Positions 7,669-15,661 of a stretch of 64,000 bases of DNA are shown one piece after another. The stretch is from Sphingomonas sp. LT1P40 (GTDB taxonomy: Bacteria > Pseudomonadota > Alphaproteobacteria > Sphingomonadales > Sphingomonadaceae), in assembly GCF_036663835.1 (NCBI RefSeq), contig NZ_JAXOJT010000001.1:1426001-1490000 (forward strand), written 5' to 3'. Position 1 is the first letter of the stretch; the number at the start of each line of letters is the position of its first letter. The notes below the pieces were generated by a model, which was not told where the DNA came from, did not search any database, and saw nothing but the letters and a program-made list of their open reading frames with translations. Both the position numbers and the translations under genes were made by a program.

Positions 7669-9158
7669 CAGATCTGCACCTGCGTCTGGGATTGCCCCTG
7701 AGACTGCGATTGCGACTTGCGTTTGGTATCGGGCAACAGCACGAAACTGTCCTTCGTCCCGCCGCCCTGGCTGGAATTCACCACCAGCGACCCTTCCTTC
7801 AGCGCCACGCGCGTCAGCCCGCCCGGTACCACCTTCACCCCGTCCGATCCGGTTAGCACGAACGGCCGGAAATCGACATGGCGCGGAGCCAGCCCCTTTT
7901 CCGTCACGGTCGGCACGGTCGACAGCGCCAGCGTCGGTTGCGCGATATAGCGCTGCGGTTCGGCGATCAGCGCGGCGCGGAAACTCTCTATCTCCGCCTT
8001 GCTCGCGGTCGGGCCGACTAGCATGCCGTAACCGCCCGACCCGTCGACCAGCTTCACCACCACCTCGTCCAGATGCTCGAGCACATATTTCAACGCCTGT
8101 GGCTCACGGCAGCGCCACGTTTCGACGTTGGGCAGCTTGGCCTCCGCGCCCGAATAGAATTTAACGATCTCCGGCATATAGCTGTAGATCGCCTTGTCGT
8201 CGGCGATGCCGTTGCCAGGCGCATTCATGATAGCGACGTTGCCCGCGCGATACGCCGCGATCAGCCCCGGCACGCCCAGCATCGAATCCGAGCGGAACAC
8301 CAGCGGGTCGAGATAGTCATCGTCGATCCGGCGATAGACCACATCGACCTTCACCCGCCCCGCAATCGTCTGCATGTAAACGATATCGTCGTCGACAATC
8401 AGATCGGCGGGTTCGACCAGTTCGATTCCCATCGTGTCGGCGAGAAAGCTGTGCTCATAATAGGCCGAGTTGAAGTGCCCCGGCGTCAGCACGACGCACA
8501 CCGGCTGACCCGCGCGGCGATCCGGCGCGACCGATCGCATCGTCTCCCGCAGCATGTCGCTGTAACTGTCCACCGCCGCGACCCGGAAACTGCGGAACAG
8601 CTCGGGGCACAGCCGGATCATCGCCTCGCGGTTTTCAAGCATATACGAGACGCCCGAAGGTGTGCGTGCATTATCCTCCAGCACGAAGAATTCGTCCGGC
8701 CCGGTCCGCACCAGATCGATGCCGCAGATATGCGCCCAGATGCCGTGGGGTGGTTTGATGCCCGCAACCTCGGGACGGAACTGCGCATTGTTGAGCACCA
8801 GCTCGGACGGCAACACGCCTTCCTTCAGAATGCGGCGCTCGCCATAGATGTCGTCCAAAAAGGCATTGATCGCCTCGACCCGCTGGATCAACCCTTCGGA
8901 CAGCCTTTGCCATTCATCATGAAGGAAGATGCGCGGCACGATATCGAACGGAATGATACGCTCCGATGCATCGGTATCGCCATAGACTGCAAAGGTAATG
9001 CCCAGCTGTCGAAACGTGGCTTCGGCGGCCTGTTGTCGCCGGTCCATCTCGGCCTGCGGCGTATCCCGTATCCATTGCGAAAGGGCCGAGAATTCGGCGC
9101 GCGGCTTGCCCGGCCCGCCATGCCCCCAGATTTCATCGAACGCGCGGCTTGTCCCCAT
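7668..9158 (-). CDS. Circularly permuted ATP-grasp protein (type 2)
   Basis: A 496-residue ligase-like protein of the DUF404/DUF407 family. Seen: FFVLEDNARTPSGVSYM, YYEHSFLADTMG, NAPGNGIADDKAIYSYMPE, VVKLVDGSGGYGMLVGP and VVNSSQGGGTKD, the usual conserved blocks of circularly permuted ATP-grasp enzymes that form amide bonds using ATP. The C-terminus carries an unusual low-complexity tail (KSQSQSQGQSQTQVQ). It is the first gene of the three-gene operon with alpha-E and transglutaminase-like proteins. The leader contains two dyads and a likely ribosome site (TTTGGAGGCTGA). Substrates are unknown. Confidence 0.9.
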   Translation of the reverse strand: MGTSRAFDEIWGHGGPGKPRAEFSALSQWIRDTPQAEMDRRQQAAEATFRQLGITFAVYGDTDASERIIPFDIVPRIFLHDEWQRLSEGLIQRVEAINAFLDDIYGERRILKEGVLPSELVLNNAQFRPEVAGIKPPHGIWAHICGIDLVRTGPDEFFVLEDNARTPSGVSYMLENREAMIRLCPELFRSFRVAAVDSYSDMLRETMRSVAPDRRAGQPVCVVLTPGHFNSAYYEHSFLADTMGIELVEPADLIVDDDIVYMQTIAGRVKVDVVYRRIDDDYLDPLVFRSDSMLGVPGLIAAYRAGNVAIMNAPGNGIADDKAIYSYMPEIVKFYSGAEAKLPNVETWRCREPQALKYVLEHLDEVVVKLVDGSGGYGMLVGPTASKAEIESFRAALIAEPQRYIAQPTLALSTVPTVTEKGLAPRHVDFRPFVLTGSDGVKVVPGGLTRVALKEGSLVVNSSQGGGTKDSFVLLPDTKRKSQSQSQGQSQTQVQI

Positions 9159-9175
9159 TCAGCCTCCAAAGCGCC

Positions 9176-9219
9176 GGAACCCCGGCTGGTTCCATGCTGC
9201 AACGCTTTGCTGCGTTGCA
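9176..9219. promoter_or_regulatory. Two dyads in the leader of the ATP-grasp operon
   Basis: GGAACC-6-GGTTCC (9176-9193) and TGCAACGC-TTTGCT-GCGTTGCA (9198-9219, perfect 8-bp arms) lie 18-61 bp upstream of the ATG at 9158. The second resembles palindromic regulator sites; no regulator is encoded nearby. Function is inferred from position. Confidence 0.45.
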
Positions 9220-9254
9220 CAAGGGGGCTGCACGCGATTCCCCAAGCAACGAAA

Positions 9255-9278
9255 AAGGCCGGGGTTTCCCCCGGCCTT
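9255..9278 (-). terminator. Rho-independent terminator after the redoxin gene
   Basis: Perfect 10-bp arms AAGGCCGGGG / CCCCGGCCTT around a 4-base loop. Read on the minus strand the hairpin is followed by TTTTTCG. It lies about 40 bases after the stop of the gene at 9315-9923 and separates it from the ATP-grasp operon. Confidence 0.88.
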
Positions 9279-9314
9279 CTCCCCTCATCCGCCCCCTATA
9301 ACGGAGAGGAAAGC

Positions 9315-9923
9315 TCATTCGGCATATTTGACCGAACATCCATAAGCCTGGGTCTGCGCCACCGACACGGTTTTGCCAGCCTTGATCTCGTTCAACGCGG
9401 CCACCGCATGATTACGTGCTGCGGGCATCTCATCGATCCGCGCAGCGGGCTTGTCGTCGATCGCGCCCTGATACCGCAACGTGCCCTGCCCATCGATGAT
9501 GTAGATGTGTGGAGTCGTCTTGGCGGCATAGCCCTTGCCGACGATGCCCTTGGGATCGAGCAGATAATGCGCGGCGGCGGACTTGCTGTCGCCCACCCAT
9601 TTGCGCGCAGCGGGGGCCTCCATATAGCCCTGCTTGCCGGGTGCGCCCGAATTGATCGTCAACCATACCGCGCCGCCAGCCTTGGCCGCAGTCTGCGTTT
9701 TCTGCATATTGCCGCTCTCGTAATGCCGCTGGACAAAGGGGCAGCCGGGGTTGTTCCACTCCAGCACCACGGTCTTGCCGCGATAGTCGCTGAGCTGCAC
9801 GGTCTTGCCGCTGGCATCGGTCAGCTTGAAGTCGGTCGCCTTCTGGCCATTGGCCTGTTCGGCGGCGGCAGGGATGGCCATAGCCGCGATCATCGCCACG
9901 CCAAACGCAATCACTCTATTCAT
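9315..9923 (-). CDS. Exported redoxin (peroxiredoxin/thioredoxin-like)
   Basis: A 202-residue protein with signal peptide MNRVIAFGVAMIAAMAIPAAA and a thioredoxin-fold AhpC/TSA-like core. The active-site Cys lies in NNPGCPFVQRHYESG and a second conserved Cys near the end in YGCSVKYAE, allowing a 2-Cys cycle. Also seen: LLDPKGIVGKGYAAKTTPH with the cis-Pro. Start ATG 9923 has GGAGG seven bases upstream. It follows the ScsB-type gene by 11 bp; in Caulobacter an ScsB-type transporter reduces a periplasmic peroxiredoxin, so this is the probable electron acceptor. The alternative is a plain thioredoxin-like reductase. Confidence 0.82.
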   Translation of the reverse strand: MNRVIAFGVAMIAAMAIPAAAEQANGQKATDFKLTDASGKTVQLSDYRGKTVVLEWNNPGCPFVQRHYESGNMQKTQTAAKAGGAVWLTINSGAPGKQGYMEAPAARKWVGDSKSAAAHYLLDPKGIVGKGYAAKTTPHIYIIDGQGTLRYQGAIDDKPAARIDEMPAARNHAVAALNEIKAGKTVSVAQTQAYGCSVKYAE

Positions 9924-9934
9924 CACAACCTCCG

Positions 9935-11968
9935 TTATCCCCCCGGAAGTGCAGTCAACATGCCCTGTGTCAGCACCTGCGGCAAGACCCTCGGTTCGCC
10001 GCCCTTCGGATACCACAGATAAAGCGGCACCCCCGCGCGGTTATGCTGCTCGATAAATCGCCCCAGCGCCGGATCGCCGTCGGTCCAGTCACCCACCAGC
10101 ACCGCGACATTGCCGTCCTTGAAGGCACTGGCAACAGCGTCGGTCTCGATTGCGGTCTTCTCGTTGACCTTGCACGTCACGCACCAGTCGGCGGTGAAAT
10201 AGGCAAAGACCGGGCGTCCCTCAGCCCTGAGCGCCGCAAGCCGAGTCTCGCTGAAGGGCTCGGCACCTTTCGCCGCCGTCGCCGCCGCTGCTGCTGGCTT
10301 CTCTATCCCGCTCACCAGCCAAACACCCGCCGCCGTCACCAGCACCGCCACAGCCCAAGCAGCGCCATTTCCAGCACCCCGAACCTGCCGCCGCCCAAGC
10401 ACCCACAGCACCACAGCCAGCGCCAGCGCCAGGGTCAGCCCCAGCGCCATGCCGTTCACACCCGTCAGGCCGCCCAGCACCCATGCGAGCGCGATTGCAG
10501 TCAGGAACATCGGCACCGACAGTATTTTGCGGAAGGTGTCCATCCACGCCCCGGGCTTCGGCAGCATCCGCCGCAGCGCGGGCACGAACCCCAGCAACAG
10601 GAACGGCAATGCCAGCCCCAGTCCCAGCCCCAGGAAGATCAGGATCGCCACATACCAGGGCAGCACCAAAGCCGCCCCCAATGCCGCGCCCATGAACGGC
10701 CCGGTACACGGCGTTGCGATGAATGCCGCGAGCGCCCCCGTCATGAACGCGCCACCGCTCCCGCCGCTCGCCAGTCGCCCCGCAAAACGCGGCGTCATCA
10801 TCTCGAACAGCCCGGCCAGATTGAGTGCAATGCCCAACACCAGCAGCAGCAGCAGCAGGATCACGCGCGGATCGGTCAGCTGGAACGCCCAGCCCACGCT
10901 CGCCCCGCCCGCGCGCAGCCCCAGCATCAGCCCGCCCAACGCTAGCACCACCAGCACCACGCCCGCCGTATAGGCCAACGCCTCGCCCCGCGCCTGCCCC
11001 TCGCTCGCGCCGCTCTTGGCCAGGCTCAGCGCCTTCAGGCTCAGGATCGGAAACACGCACGGCATGACATTCAGGATCAGCCCGCCCAGCAGCGCGCCAC
11101 CGAACGCGATCAGCGCGGCGGACCAGTCGATCCCGGCCTCGCCCGTCGCGGCCACCGCTACCGCGCCCGACACTGCCGTCACCGAAAACCCCTGCCCTGC
11201 GCCGACTGCCAGCACGCCCTCGATCCGTTGCGGCGTTCCCCCCGCCTTCGTTTCGATGACCAGCAGATCGCCGTCACGCGTAACTTTTTGCGGTGCCGCG
11301 TAATTCAGCGCCCCGGTCGTCAGCGGATAGAAATAGGTCTCGTCCGAAATCGCCGCGCTGGCCGGATAGGGGATCGCGATCCGCGCGACGCCATCGGCAA
11401 TCGAGAACTTCGCCTCGCTGCCCAAGGGTTTCGGAAATACGCGTCGCCACGCATCGAACCGCGCGCGCCGCTCACCCGAAATCACGCCGTCGCCCACGGT
11501 CAGGCGGATCGCCAGATTCTCGGTCTCCGGCACGCATACCTCGTCGGTGCAGACCAGATAATCGGCGCGAACCGTGATGGGGAGCGCAGTTCCCGTCGCC
11601 AGTCCGGCGGGAATCTTCAGCGTCGCCAGCTGCGTATAGCTGCCCTTGTAAACATAGTTCATGATCCCGGAGATCAGCAGCCGCGTCGGCACCGGATAGC
11701 GCAACTCGCCCGCTGTCAGCCCCGCCGGCAATTTCCAGTCCAGCCGCGTATCCAGCCCGGCATCCCCGGGATTCTTCCAATAGCCGTGCCAGCCCGGATC
11801 GGGCGTGGCGACGAACGCGATCGTCACCTCGCTCCCGGCGGCGGGGCTGTCGGTTTCCGCGACCAGCTCGACCGTCAGATTGTCCTGCCCCGCCTGCTGC
11901 GCTGCTCCCGGCATTGCTGCGGCGAACCCCACCAGCAGCGTCATCAACACGAAACCAAACTTACTCAT
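9935..11968 (-). CDS. ScsB/DsbD-type thiol:disulfide transporter
   Basis: A 677-residue inner-membrane protein that carries electrons from cytoplasmic thioredoxin to the periplasm. Order: signal peptide (to about residue 23, PGAAQQ); periplasmic domain with the Cys pair YLVCTDEVCVPE; a CcdA-like transmembrane domain with the paired motifs NVMPCVFPILS and IATPCTGPFMG; a C-terminal thioredoxin domain with FTADWCVTCKVNE. The long N-terminal domain is of the ScsB rather than classical DsbD kind. Start ATG 11968, about 70 bp from the divergent phosphatase gene. It forms an operon with the exported redoxin. Confidence 0.9.
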   Translation of the reverse strand: MSKFGFVLMTLLVGFAAAMPGAAQQAGQDNLTVELVAETDSPAAGSEVTIAFVATPDPGWHGYWKNPGDAGLDTRLDWKLPAGLTAGELRYPVPTRLLISGIMNYVYKGSYTQLATLKIPAGLATGTALPITVRADYLVCTDEVCVPETENLAIRLTVGDGVISGERRARFDAWRRVFPKPLGSEAKFSIADGVARIAIPYPASAAISDETYFYPLTTGALNYAAPQKVTRDGDLLVIETKAGGTPQRIEGVLAVGAGQGFSVTAVSGAVAVAATGEAGIDWSAALIAFGGALLGGLILNVMPCVFPILSLKALSLAKSGASEGQARGEALAYTAGVVLVVLALGGLMLGLRAGGASVGWAFQLTDPRVILLLLLLVLGIALNLAGLFEMMTPRFAGRLASGGSGGAFMTGALAAFIATPCTGPFMGAALGAALVLPWYVAILIFLGLGLGLALPFLLLGFVPALRRMLPKPGAWMDTFRKILSVPMFLTAIALAWVLGGLTGVNGMALGLTLALALAVVLWVLGRRQVRGAGNGAAWAVAVLVTAAGVWLVSGIEKPAAAAATAAKGAEPFSETRLAALRAEGRPVFAYFTADWCVTCKVNEKTAIETDAVASAFKDGNVAVLVGDWTDGDPALGRFIEQHNRAGVPLYLWYPKGGEPRVLPQVLTQGMLTALPGG

Positions 11969-12037
11969 TACGCATCCTTGCCGTGCCGCGACGAACCGAA
12001 CATAGCGGGTGCGGGTGCATTTGCCACCGGAGGAAAG

Positions 12038-13669
12038 ATGTTTCGTTCGCTCGCCGCCTCGCTGCTGCTCGCCGCACCTGCCCTCGCTCAGGAAGCCACG
12101 CCACCATCGCCGCCAAAGCCGCCCAAGCTGATCGTCGCCATCGCGGTGGATCAACTCTCCGCCGATGTGTTCGCCGAATATCGCCAGCATTTCACCGGTG
12201 GCCTCGCCCGGCTCGCCAACGGTGTCGTCTTCCCCTCGGGCTATCAAAGCCATGCCGCGACCGAGACCTGCCCCGGCCACTCGACGATCCTCACCGGCGC
12301 CCGCCCGTCGCGCAGCGGGATCATCGCCAATGACTGGGTCGATCTGAAGGCGGGGCGTGAGGACAAGACGATTTATTGCGCTGAAGACCCCACCTTCCCC
12401 GGAAGTAGCTCCGACAATTACACCGTCTCCCCGCTCCACCTAAAGGTGCCGACGCTGGGCGAGCGCATGAAAAAAGTCACCCCCGCCACCCGCGTCGTCG
12501 CGGTCGCGGGCAAGGATCGCGCGGCGGTGATGATGTCCGGCCACAACCCCGATCAGGCTTGGTGGTGGGGCGGCAAGGGCTTTGTCAGCTATGCCGGACG
12601 CGCCGAACCCGGTGCCGTCACCCGCGCCAATATCGCGGTGGCCACGCGCATCGCCGAGGCGCAGCCAGCACTCGATCTGCCCGCTTTGTGTGCCTCCCGC
12701 GATGTCGCGGTGCCCGTGGGCAGCGCGGGCAAGACGGTCGGGACCGGCCGCTTCGCCCGGGGCGCGGGCGAGACCGGCCGCTTCCGTGCCTCGCCCGAGT
12801 TCGATGCCGCGATCGTCGGCCTTGCCGCCGATGTTCGTGCCGAGCTGAAATTGGGTGAGGGCAAGGCGACCGACCTGCTCATCGTCGGCGCGTCGGCCAG
12901 CGACTATGTCGGCCACACTTACGGTACCGAGGGTACCGAAATGTGCCTCCAGCTGCTCGGTCTCGACCGCACGCTCGGCAAATTCTTCGACATTCTCGAC
13001 AAGACCGGCATCGATTATCAGGTCGTGCTGACCGCGGATCATGGCGGGCATGACCTGCCGGAGCGGCATGTCATGCACGGCATTGCCGAGGCGGCCCGCG
13101 TCGATCCTGCTTTCAGCGCGAAGAAGATCGGCACCCCGATCGCGCAGAAGCTGGGCATATCAGGGCAACTGCTTTGGGGCGGTAATTTCGGCGACATGTA
13201 CGTCGATCCCACCATCGACCCCGGCAAGCGCGAGCCTGCGCTGAAGGAACTTTATCTCGCGCTCAGCACGCATCCACAGGTTCAGGCGGTGCTGACCCGC
13301 GACCAGATCATGGCAACCCCGAGCCCGTCCGGGCCGCCGGAAACCTGGACGCTTCTCCAGCGTGCCCGCGCCGCCTATTTCCCGGCACGTTCGGGCGATT
13401 TCGTCGTCGCGCTGAAACCGCGGATCACGCCGATTGCGGACGGCTCAAAGGGTTCGACCGCCACGCATGGCAGCTTCTGGGACTATGACCGTCGCGTGCC
13501 GATCCTGTTCTGGCGCAAGGGGATGACCGGGTTCGAGCAGCCGATGTCGGTGGAGACGGTGGATATTCTGCCGACGCTTGCCGGAGTGCTGGGCTTGTCG
13601 GTGCCCAAGGACGAGATCGACGGGCGATGCCTGGATCTGGACGCCGGGCCGGGGACGACGTGTCCCTAG
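12038..13669 (+). CDS. phoK: Alkaline phosphatase, PhoK/SPAP type
   Basis: A 543-residue secreted phosphomonoesterase of the type I phosphodiesterase/PafA-like superfamily. Seen: a signal peptide (FRSLAASLLLAAPALAQ), the metal Asp in VAIAVDQLSADV, the nucleophile Thr in ATETCPGHSTILTG, the IIANDWVD motif, SASDYVGHTYG, and the zinc motif TADHGGHDLPERHVMHG. It closely resembles the known Sphingomonas SPAP/PhoK enzymes. Start ATG 12038 has GGAGG at 12029-12033. It probably releases phosphate from organic phosphates, working with the pst system at 41-48 kb, but no clear Pho box is seen upstream. Confidence 0.88.
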   Translation: MFRSLAASLLLAAPALAQEATPPSPPKPPKLIVAIAVDQLSADVFAEYRQHFTGGLARLANGVVFPSGYQSHAATETCPGHSTILTGARPSRSGIIANDWVDLKAGREDKTIYCAEDPTFPGSSSDNYTVSPLHLKVPTLGERMKKVTPATRVVAVAGKDRAAVMMSGHNPDQAWWWGGKGFVSYAGRAEPGAVTRANIAVATRIAEAQPALDLPALCASRDVAVPVGSAGKTVGTGRFARGAGETGRFRASPEFDAAIVGLAADVRAELKLGEGKATDLLIVGASASDYVGHTYGTEGTEMCLQLLGLDRTLGKFFDILDKTGIDYQVVLTADHGGHDLPERHVMHGIAEAARVDPAFSAKKIGTPIAQKLGISGQLLWGGNFGDMYVDPTIDPGKREPALKELYLALSTHPQVQAVLTRDQIMATPSPSGPPETWTLLQRARAAYFPARSGDFVVALKPRITPIADGSKGSTATHGSFWDYDRRVPILFWRKGMTGFEQPMSVETVDILPTLAGVLGLSVPKDEIDGRCLDLDAGPGTTCP

Positions 13670-13689
13670 CCGTCACTGCGGCCCGTACC

Positions 13690-13770
13690 CGTCACTCCAG
13701 CGAAAGCGGGAATCTTTCTCCGCGAGCCAACGGCTTGTGGCCCAAGACCCCAGCTTTCGCTGGCGTGACG
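13690..13770. repeat. Palindromic intergenic element (CGTCACTCCAGCGAAAGC type)
   Basis: CGTCACTCCAGCGAAAGC (13690-13707) pairs with GCTTTCGCTGGCGTGACG (13753-13770) at 17 of 18 positions around a 45-bp centre. It lies between the convergent stops of phoK and mmsB. The CGTCA/TGACG ends match those of the element at 15571-15650, suggesting one family of mobile palindromes (REP-like) that may also serve as a two-way terminator. Confidence 0.8.
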
Positions 13771-13777
13771 GATCGGA

Positions 13778-14662
13778 TTACTCCTTCGAATCTAGCATCT
13801 TGATGATTCCCGAAAAATCCATCCCCGCATTTCCAGCGTCCGCAAACTTCGCGTAAAGCTCGGCCGCGCGCGCACCCATCGGCGTCTCCGCCCCGGCGCT
13901 CTCAGCTGCTTCCATCGCCAGTTTCAGATCTTTCAGCATCAACCCAACCGCGAATCCGCCCTGATAATCGTTATCGGCGGGCGTCTTTGGCCCGACGCCG
14001 GGCAGCGGGGCATAGCTCGTCATCGACCAGCTCTGCCCCGACGACACCGAAGAAATGTCGAAAAAGGTCTGGGGGTCCAGCCCCAGCTTCTGTGCCAGCA
14101 GGAACGCCTCGCACGTCGCCACCATCGTCGCGCCCAGCAGCATGTTGTTACAGACCTTTGCTGCCTGACCGGCACCATTGGCCCCGGCGCGGATTACCGC
14201 CTTGCCCATTTGCGCCAGGAACACCTCGGCCCGCTCGAACGCCACATCGCTGCCACCGACCATGAAGGTCAGCGTGCCGCCCGCCGCCGCAGCTATACCG
14301 CCCGACACGGGCGCATCGACCGCCGCCAGTCCCTTCGCTTGCGCCGCTTCAGCCACGCGTTTGGCGGTCGCCACGTCGATGGTCGAACAGTCGATCAGGA
14401 TTGCCCCTGTGTCCGCCGCATCGAACACGCTGTCTTCATAGACCTGTTTGACATGCTTGCCCGCGGGAAGCATCGTGACGACCGCCTCGGCACCGTCGGC
14501 GGCAGCCGCGGCGCTCTCGACCGGCAGGCACCCCGCCGCCTTGGCCCGCTCCAGTGCCTCGGCACTCAGGTCGAACGCGCGAACGTCGTGGCCCGCCTTC
14601 GCCAGATTCGCGGCCATCCCGCCGCCCATATTGCCCAGCCCAATAAACCCGACGCGCGCCAT
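13778..14662 (-). CDS. mmsB: 3-Hydroxyisobutyrate dehydrogenase
   Basis: A 294-residue NAD-dependent beta-hydroxyacid dehydrogenase that oxidises 3-hydroxyisobutyrate to methylmalonate semialdehyde in valine breakdown. Seen: the Rossmann start GFIGLGNMGGGMAANL (5-20), the substrate motif DAPVSGG (116-122), the catalytic Lys169 in GAGQAAKVCNNML, and the C-terminal DYQGGFAVGLMLKDL. It is the last gene of the minus-strand valine cluster, following the enoyl-CoA hydratase after a 115-bp gap with a hairpin. Context with the hydrolase and MmsA makes the hydroxyisobutyrate substrate more likely than tartronate semialdehyde. Confidence 0.92.
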   Translation of the reverse strand: MARVGFIGLGNMGGGMAANLAKAGHDVRAFDLSAEALERAKAAGCLPVESAAAAADGAEAVVTMLPAGKHVKQVYEDSVFDAADTGAILIDCSTIDVATAKRVAEAAQAKGLAAVDAPVSGGIAAAAGGTLTFMVGGSDVAFERAEVFLAQMGKAVIRAGANGAGQAAKVCNNMLLGATMVATCEAFLLAQKLGLDPQTFFDISSVSSGQSWSMTSYAPLPGVGPKTPADNDYQGGFAVGLMLKDLKLAMEAAESAGAETPMGARAAELYAKFADAGNAGMDFSGIIKMLDSKE

Positions 14663-14677
14663 TATCTTCTCCCTAAA

Positions 14678-14697
14678 CCTTCTCCAGAGGGAGAAGG
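14678..14697. repeat. Short hairpin CCTTCTCC-AGAG-GGAGAAGG
   Basis: Perfect 8-bp arms with a 4-base loop between the hydratase gene and mmsB, followed by a second, GC-rich direct stretch (CAGCTTGGCAGCTTGCTGCC). It resembles scattered short sphingomonad palindromes; it could affect mmsB expression through RNA folding. Confidence 0.6.
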
Positions 14698-14777
14698 ATA
14701 CCGCAGCTTGGCAGCTTGCTGCCTAGCGGAGGTTGGATGAGGGGACGCGCTCACGATGGCGCGACCCCTCACCAAAT

Positions 14778-15554
14778 TTACTTCCCCGTCCACTTCCCCG
14801 GCCGCTTCTCGACGAACGCGGCCATGCCTTCACTCTGGTCCTGCGTCCCGAACAGCCCGTGGAACAGTCGCCGCTCGAACTGCACGCCTTGCGTCAGCGT
14901 CGTCTCATAAGCCGCGTTGACCATTTCCTTGTTCGCCAGCACCGACAGCGGCGCCATCGCGGCGATCGACGCGGCGACCTTCAGCGCTTCCTCGATCAGA
15001 TCGGCGGCGGGGATGATCCGCGATACCAGCCCGGCGCGCTCAGCCTCCTCGGCCCCCATCATTCGCCCGGTCAGGCACATTTCCATTGCCTTGGCTTTTC
15101 CAACGGCGCGCGTGAGCCGCTGCGATCCGCCCATGCCGGGCGCCACCGCCAGCTTGATCTCGGGCTGCCCAAACTTGGCAGTATCGGCGGCGAGGATGAA
15201 GTCGCACATCATCGCCAACTCGCACCCACCGCCGAGTGCGAAGCCCGCGACCGCCGCGATGATCGGCTTGCGCGTGCGGGTGAACTGATCCCAGCCAGCA
15301 AAGAAATTGCTGCCGTACATCTCTGCAAAGCCCTGCGACGACATCTCCTTGATGTCCGCCCCCGCCGCGAACGCCTTTTCGCTGCCGGTCAGCACCGCGC
15401 AGCCCTGCGACGGATCGGCGTCGAACGCAGCCATTGCCTCAAGCAACTCGGCCAGAATCTGGCTGTTCAGCGCATTCAGCGCCTGTGGCCGGTTGAGAGT
15501 CACGATGGTCACGGCGTCGCGCTTTTCGACGAGGATGGTTTCGTAGTCAGACAT
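14778..15554 (-). CDS. Enoyl-CoA hydratase (crotonase family)
   Basis: A 258-residue crotonase. Seen: AGADIKEM (oxyanion loop), the two catalytic acids in [11 protein letters not shown] and [15 protein letters not shown], and the [12 protein letters not shown]-terminal helix. Both glutamates are present, as required for hydratase rather than isomerase activity. In this cluster it would hydrate methacrylyl-CoA to 3-hydroxyisobutyryl-CoA. It sits between the hydrolase gene (107 bp upstream, with the palindromic element between) and mmsB. It could also act on other short-chain enoyl-CoAs. Confidence 0.9.
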   Translation of the reverse strand: MSDYETILVEKRDAVTIVTLNRPQALNALNSQILAELLEAMAAFDADPSQGCAVLTGSEKAFAAGADIKEMSSQGFAEMYGSNFFAGWDQFTRTRKPIIAAVAGFALGGGCELAMMCDFILAADTAKFGQPEIKLAVAPGMGGSQRLTRAVGKAKAMEMCLTGRMMGAEEAERAGLVSRIIPAADLIEEALKVAASIAAMAPLSVLANKEMVNAAYETTLTQGVQFERRLFHGLFGTQDQSEGMAAFVEKRPGKWTGK

Positions 15555-15570
15555 TTATGCTCTCCAATTC

Positions 15571-15650
15571 CGTCATCCCGGGCTCGACCCGGGATCCCGC
15601 TGTTCCGACCGGCCGAAGAAGCGGGACCCCGGGTCAAGCCCGGGGTGACG
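15571..15650. repeat. Palindromic intergenic element with 30-bp arms
   Basis: The arm at 15571-15600 (CGTCATCCCGGGCTCGACCC and ten more bases) and the arm at 15621-15650 are reverse complements at 27 of 30 positions, around a 20-bp centre. Each arm itself contains the smaller palindrome CCCGGGxxxGACCCGGG. The structure and the CGTCA...TGACG ends are those of REP/BIME-like elements. It sits inside the valine operon, between the hydrolase and hydratase genes, so it may cause partial termination or protect the upstream mRNA. Confidence 0.88.
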
Positions 15651-15661
15651 GTGGGTGTGGG

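Noticed and set aside
9935..12439. Longer start for the ScsB-type protein inside the phosphatase gene
   Set aside because: The signal peptide begins at ATG 11968; upstream codons are antisense to the phosphatase gene.
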